64,000 bases of DNA from Actinomadura xylanilytica (lineage in GTDB: Bacteria > Actinomycetota > Actinomycetes > Streptosporangiales > Streptosporangiaceae): assembly GCF_030283145.1 (NCBI RefSeq), contig NZ_JASNWE010000001.1:2278276-2342275 (forward strand), written 5' to 3'. A program made the translations under genes and the position numbers. Positions 62,774-64,000 of the stretch are shown here, in pieces (the first letter of the stretch is position 1; each line of letters opens with the position of its first letter). Below the pieces are notes generated by a model. It saw nothing but the letters and a program-made list of their open reading frames with translations. It was not told the DNA's origin and did not search any database.

Positions 62774-64000
62774 ATGACGCAGGCATCCAACGGGGGCGAA
62801 GTGACGGGTGCACAGGCACCGGGCGGCGGCCTGACCGCCGCGCAGGTGCGCGAGCGGGTCGAGGCCGGGCAGACCAACGACGTGCCCCGGCGGACCAGCC
62901 GGTCGGTCGGTGAGATCGTCCGGGCGAACGTCCTCACCCGGTTCAACGCGCTGATCGGCTCGCTGTTCGTGCTCATCATGATCTTCGGGCAGTGGCAGGA
63001 CGGGCTGTTCGGCGGGATCATCGTCGCCAACTCCGCCATCGGGGTCGTCCAGGAGCTGCGCGCCAAGCGGACCCTCGACCGGCTGGCGGTGGTGGGCGAG
63101 ACGCCGGTGCGGGTGCTGCGCGACAGCGCCGAGCGCGAGGTCCCCCAGCAGGAGGTCGTGCTCGGCGACCTGATCCTGCTCGGCACCGGCGACCGGATCA
63201 CCGTGGACGGGACGGTCACCGGGTCCGAGGGCCTGGAGATCGACGAGTCGCTGCTGACCGGCGAGGCCGACCCGGTGCTGAAGACGCCCGGCGACCAGGT
63301 GCAGTCCGGCAGCTTCGCGGTGGCCGGCGGCGGCGCGTTCACCGCCGAGAAGGTGGGCCGCGACGCCTACGCGGCCCGGCTCGTCGAGGAGGCCAGCCGG
63401 TTCTCCCTGTCGCACTCGGAGCTGATGTCGGGCATCAACCGGTTCCTGAAGTACGTGACCTGGCTGATCGTGCCGATCGCGATCCTGCTGTTCGCCAGCC
63501 AGCTCTCCTCGGCGGACAGCGTGCCGGACGCGGTCGTGGGCGCGGTCGCCGGGGTGGTGACGATGGTCCCCGAGGGCCTGGTGCTGATGACCAGCATCGC
63601 GTTCGCCGTCGGCGTGGTGCGGCTCGGCCGCCGGCAGTGCCTGGTGCAGGAGCTGCCCGCGATCGAGGGCCTCGCCCGGGTGGACGTGCTGTGCGTCGAC
63701 AAGACCGGCACGCTGACCGAGCCCGGCATGGACCTCGACCGGGTGGTGCCGCTGCGCGCGGACCTGCCCGGACGGGAGGCGCTGGCCGCGCTCGCGGCCT
63801 CCGACCCGGACCCGAACCCGACGATGCTGGCCGTCCGGGAGGGGCTCGGCACCACCGCCCCCGGCTGGGAGGCGACGGGCACGGTGCCGTTCTCGTCGGC
63901 CCGCAAGTGGAGCGGCGCCGAGTACGGCGGGCACGGCGCCTGGGTGTTCGGCGCCGCCGACGTGCTGCTCGCGGCGGACGACCCGTCCCGCACGCGGGCC
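62774..64000 (+). CDS. P-type cation ATPase, CtpE-like (partial, runs off right edge)
   Basis: 409 codons are visible. Membrane pairs lie at ~60-95 and ~225-275. The actuator loop has T162-G-E-A165 instead of the usual TGES, the membrane motif is PEGL, and the phosphorylation site is Asp309 in DKTGTLT. The nucleotide-binding domain begins at the right edge. The order and motifs fit CtpE-like P-type ATPases (calcium or another divalent cation), not heavy-metal pumps. The start has only GGGGA two bases upstream. Confidence 0.9.
   Translation, partial: MTQASNGGEVTGAQAPGGGLTAAQVRERVEAGQTNDVPRRTSRSVGEIVRANVLTRFNALIGSLFVLIMIFGQWQDGLFGGIIVANSAIGVVQELRAKRTLDRLAVVGETPVRVLRDSAEREVPQQEVVLGDLILLGTGDRITVDGTVTGSEGLEIDESLLTGEADPVLKTPGDQVQSGSFAVAGGGAFTAEKVGRDAYAARLVEEASRFSLSHSELMSGINRFLKYVTWLIVPIAILLFASQLSSADSVPDAVVGAVAGVVTMVPEGLVLMTSIAFAVGVVRLGRRQCLVQELPAIEGLARVDVLCVDKTGTLTEPGMDLDRVVPLRADLPGREALAALAASDPDPNPTMLAVREGLGTTAPGWEATGTVPFSSARKWSGAEYGGHGAWVFGAADVLLAADDPSRTRA

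Overview
High-GC actinobacterial chromosome. The gene content suggests a filamentous actinomycete, possibly Thermomonosporaceae or Actinomadura-like: GTG/TTG starts, a type VII secretion (ESX) locus, Spo0M, SpoIIE-type phosphatases, STAS and HATPase anti-sigma proteins, XRE/DUF397 pairs, an SSI-type protease inhibitor and a sigma-R-like factor. The organism is inferred from gene families, not from a marker gene. No rRNA, tRNA, CRISPR array, insertion sequence or prophage was seen. The window cuts two genes: a serine protease at the left edge and a P-type ATPase at the right edge.

Left block (1-12.2 kb) is a type VII secretion locus. A minus-strand substrate operon runs leftward: two WXG100 proteins, a 159-residue helical ESX-like protein, a 455-residue Gly/Pro-rich protein and a mycosin-like S8 protease that leaves the window. 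Next come eccB and eccD (minus, sharing one base), then a divergent eccC with three FtsK ATPase domains. A second, complete mycosin (mycP) converges on eccC. No eccE or eccA lies inside the window. The left end has visibly lower GC than the rest.

12-35 kb is regulatory and surface biology: a PadR/HAAS pair, a CPBP protease, a Ser/Thr kinase, an XRE-DUF397 pair divergent from a HATPase anti-sigma protein, a STAS protein, a tandem M16 peptidase pair, Spo0M, two unknown proteins with repeat-rich stretches, a phosphatase-plus-kinase partner-switching protein, TetR, a sigma-R-like factor with no adjacent RsrA, an SSI inhibitor, an ANTAR protein with a tiny upstream ORF, and another PAS/GAF/PP2C phosphatase.

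36-43.6 kb holds two prolyl-tRNA synthetases of different types, head to head 72 bp apart, then a WD40/HEAT protein, an ABC-F ATPase and a DUF3761 lipoprotein.

43.8-55.3 kb is rich in envelope glycan genes: a tightly overlapping six-gene run (epimerase, glycosyltransferase, unknown, Cys-rich small protein, glycosyltransferase, GT-like protein), a VanW protein, a DUF6158 protein, a cytochrome P450, a PAP2-diacylglycerol kinase fusion, and a TagGH-like polysaccharide ABC exporter.

55.4-64 kb holds a PEBP protein, an orphan DUF397, a small anti-sigma HATPase, a KamA-type radical SAM aminomutase, a coupled run (DUF998, alpha/beta hydrolase, lipoprotein) followed by a paralogue of that lipoprotein, PlsX with a long charged tail, and a CtpE-like P-type ATPase. 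Perfect or near-perfect hairpins mark many transcription-unit ends.
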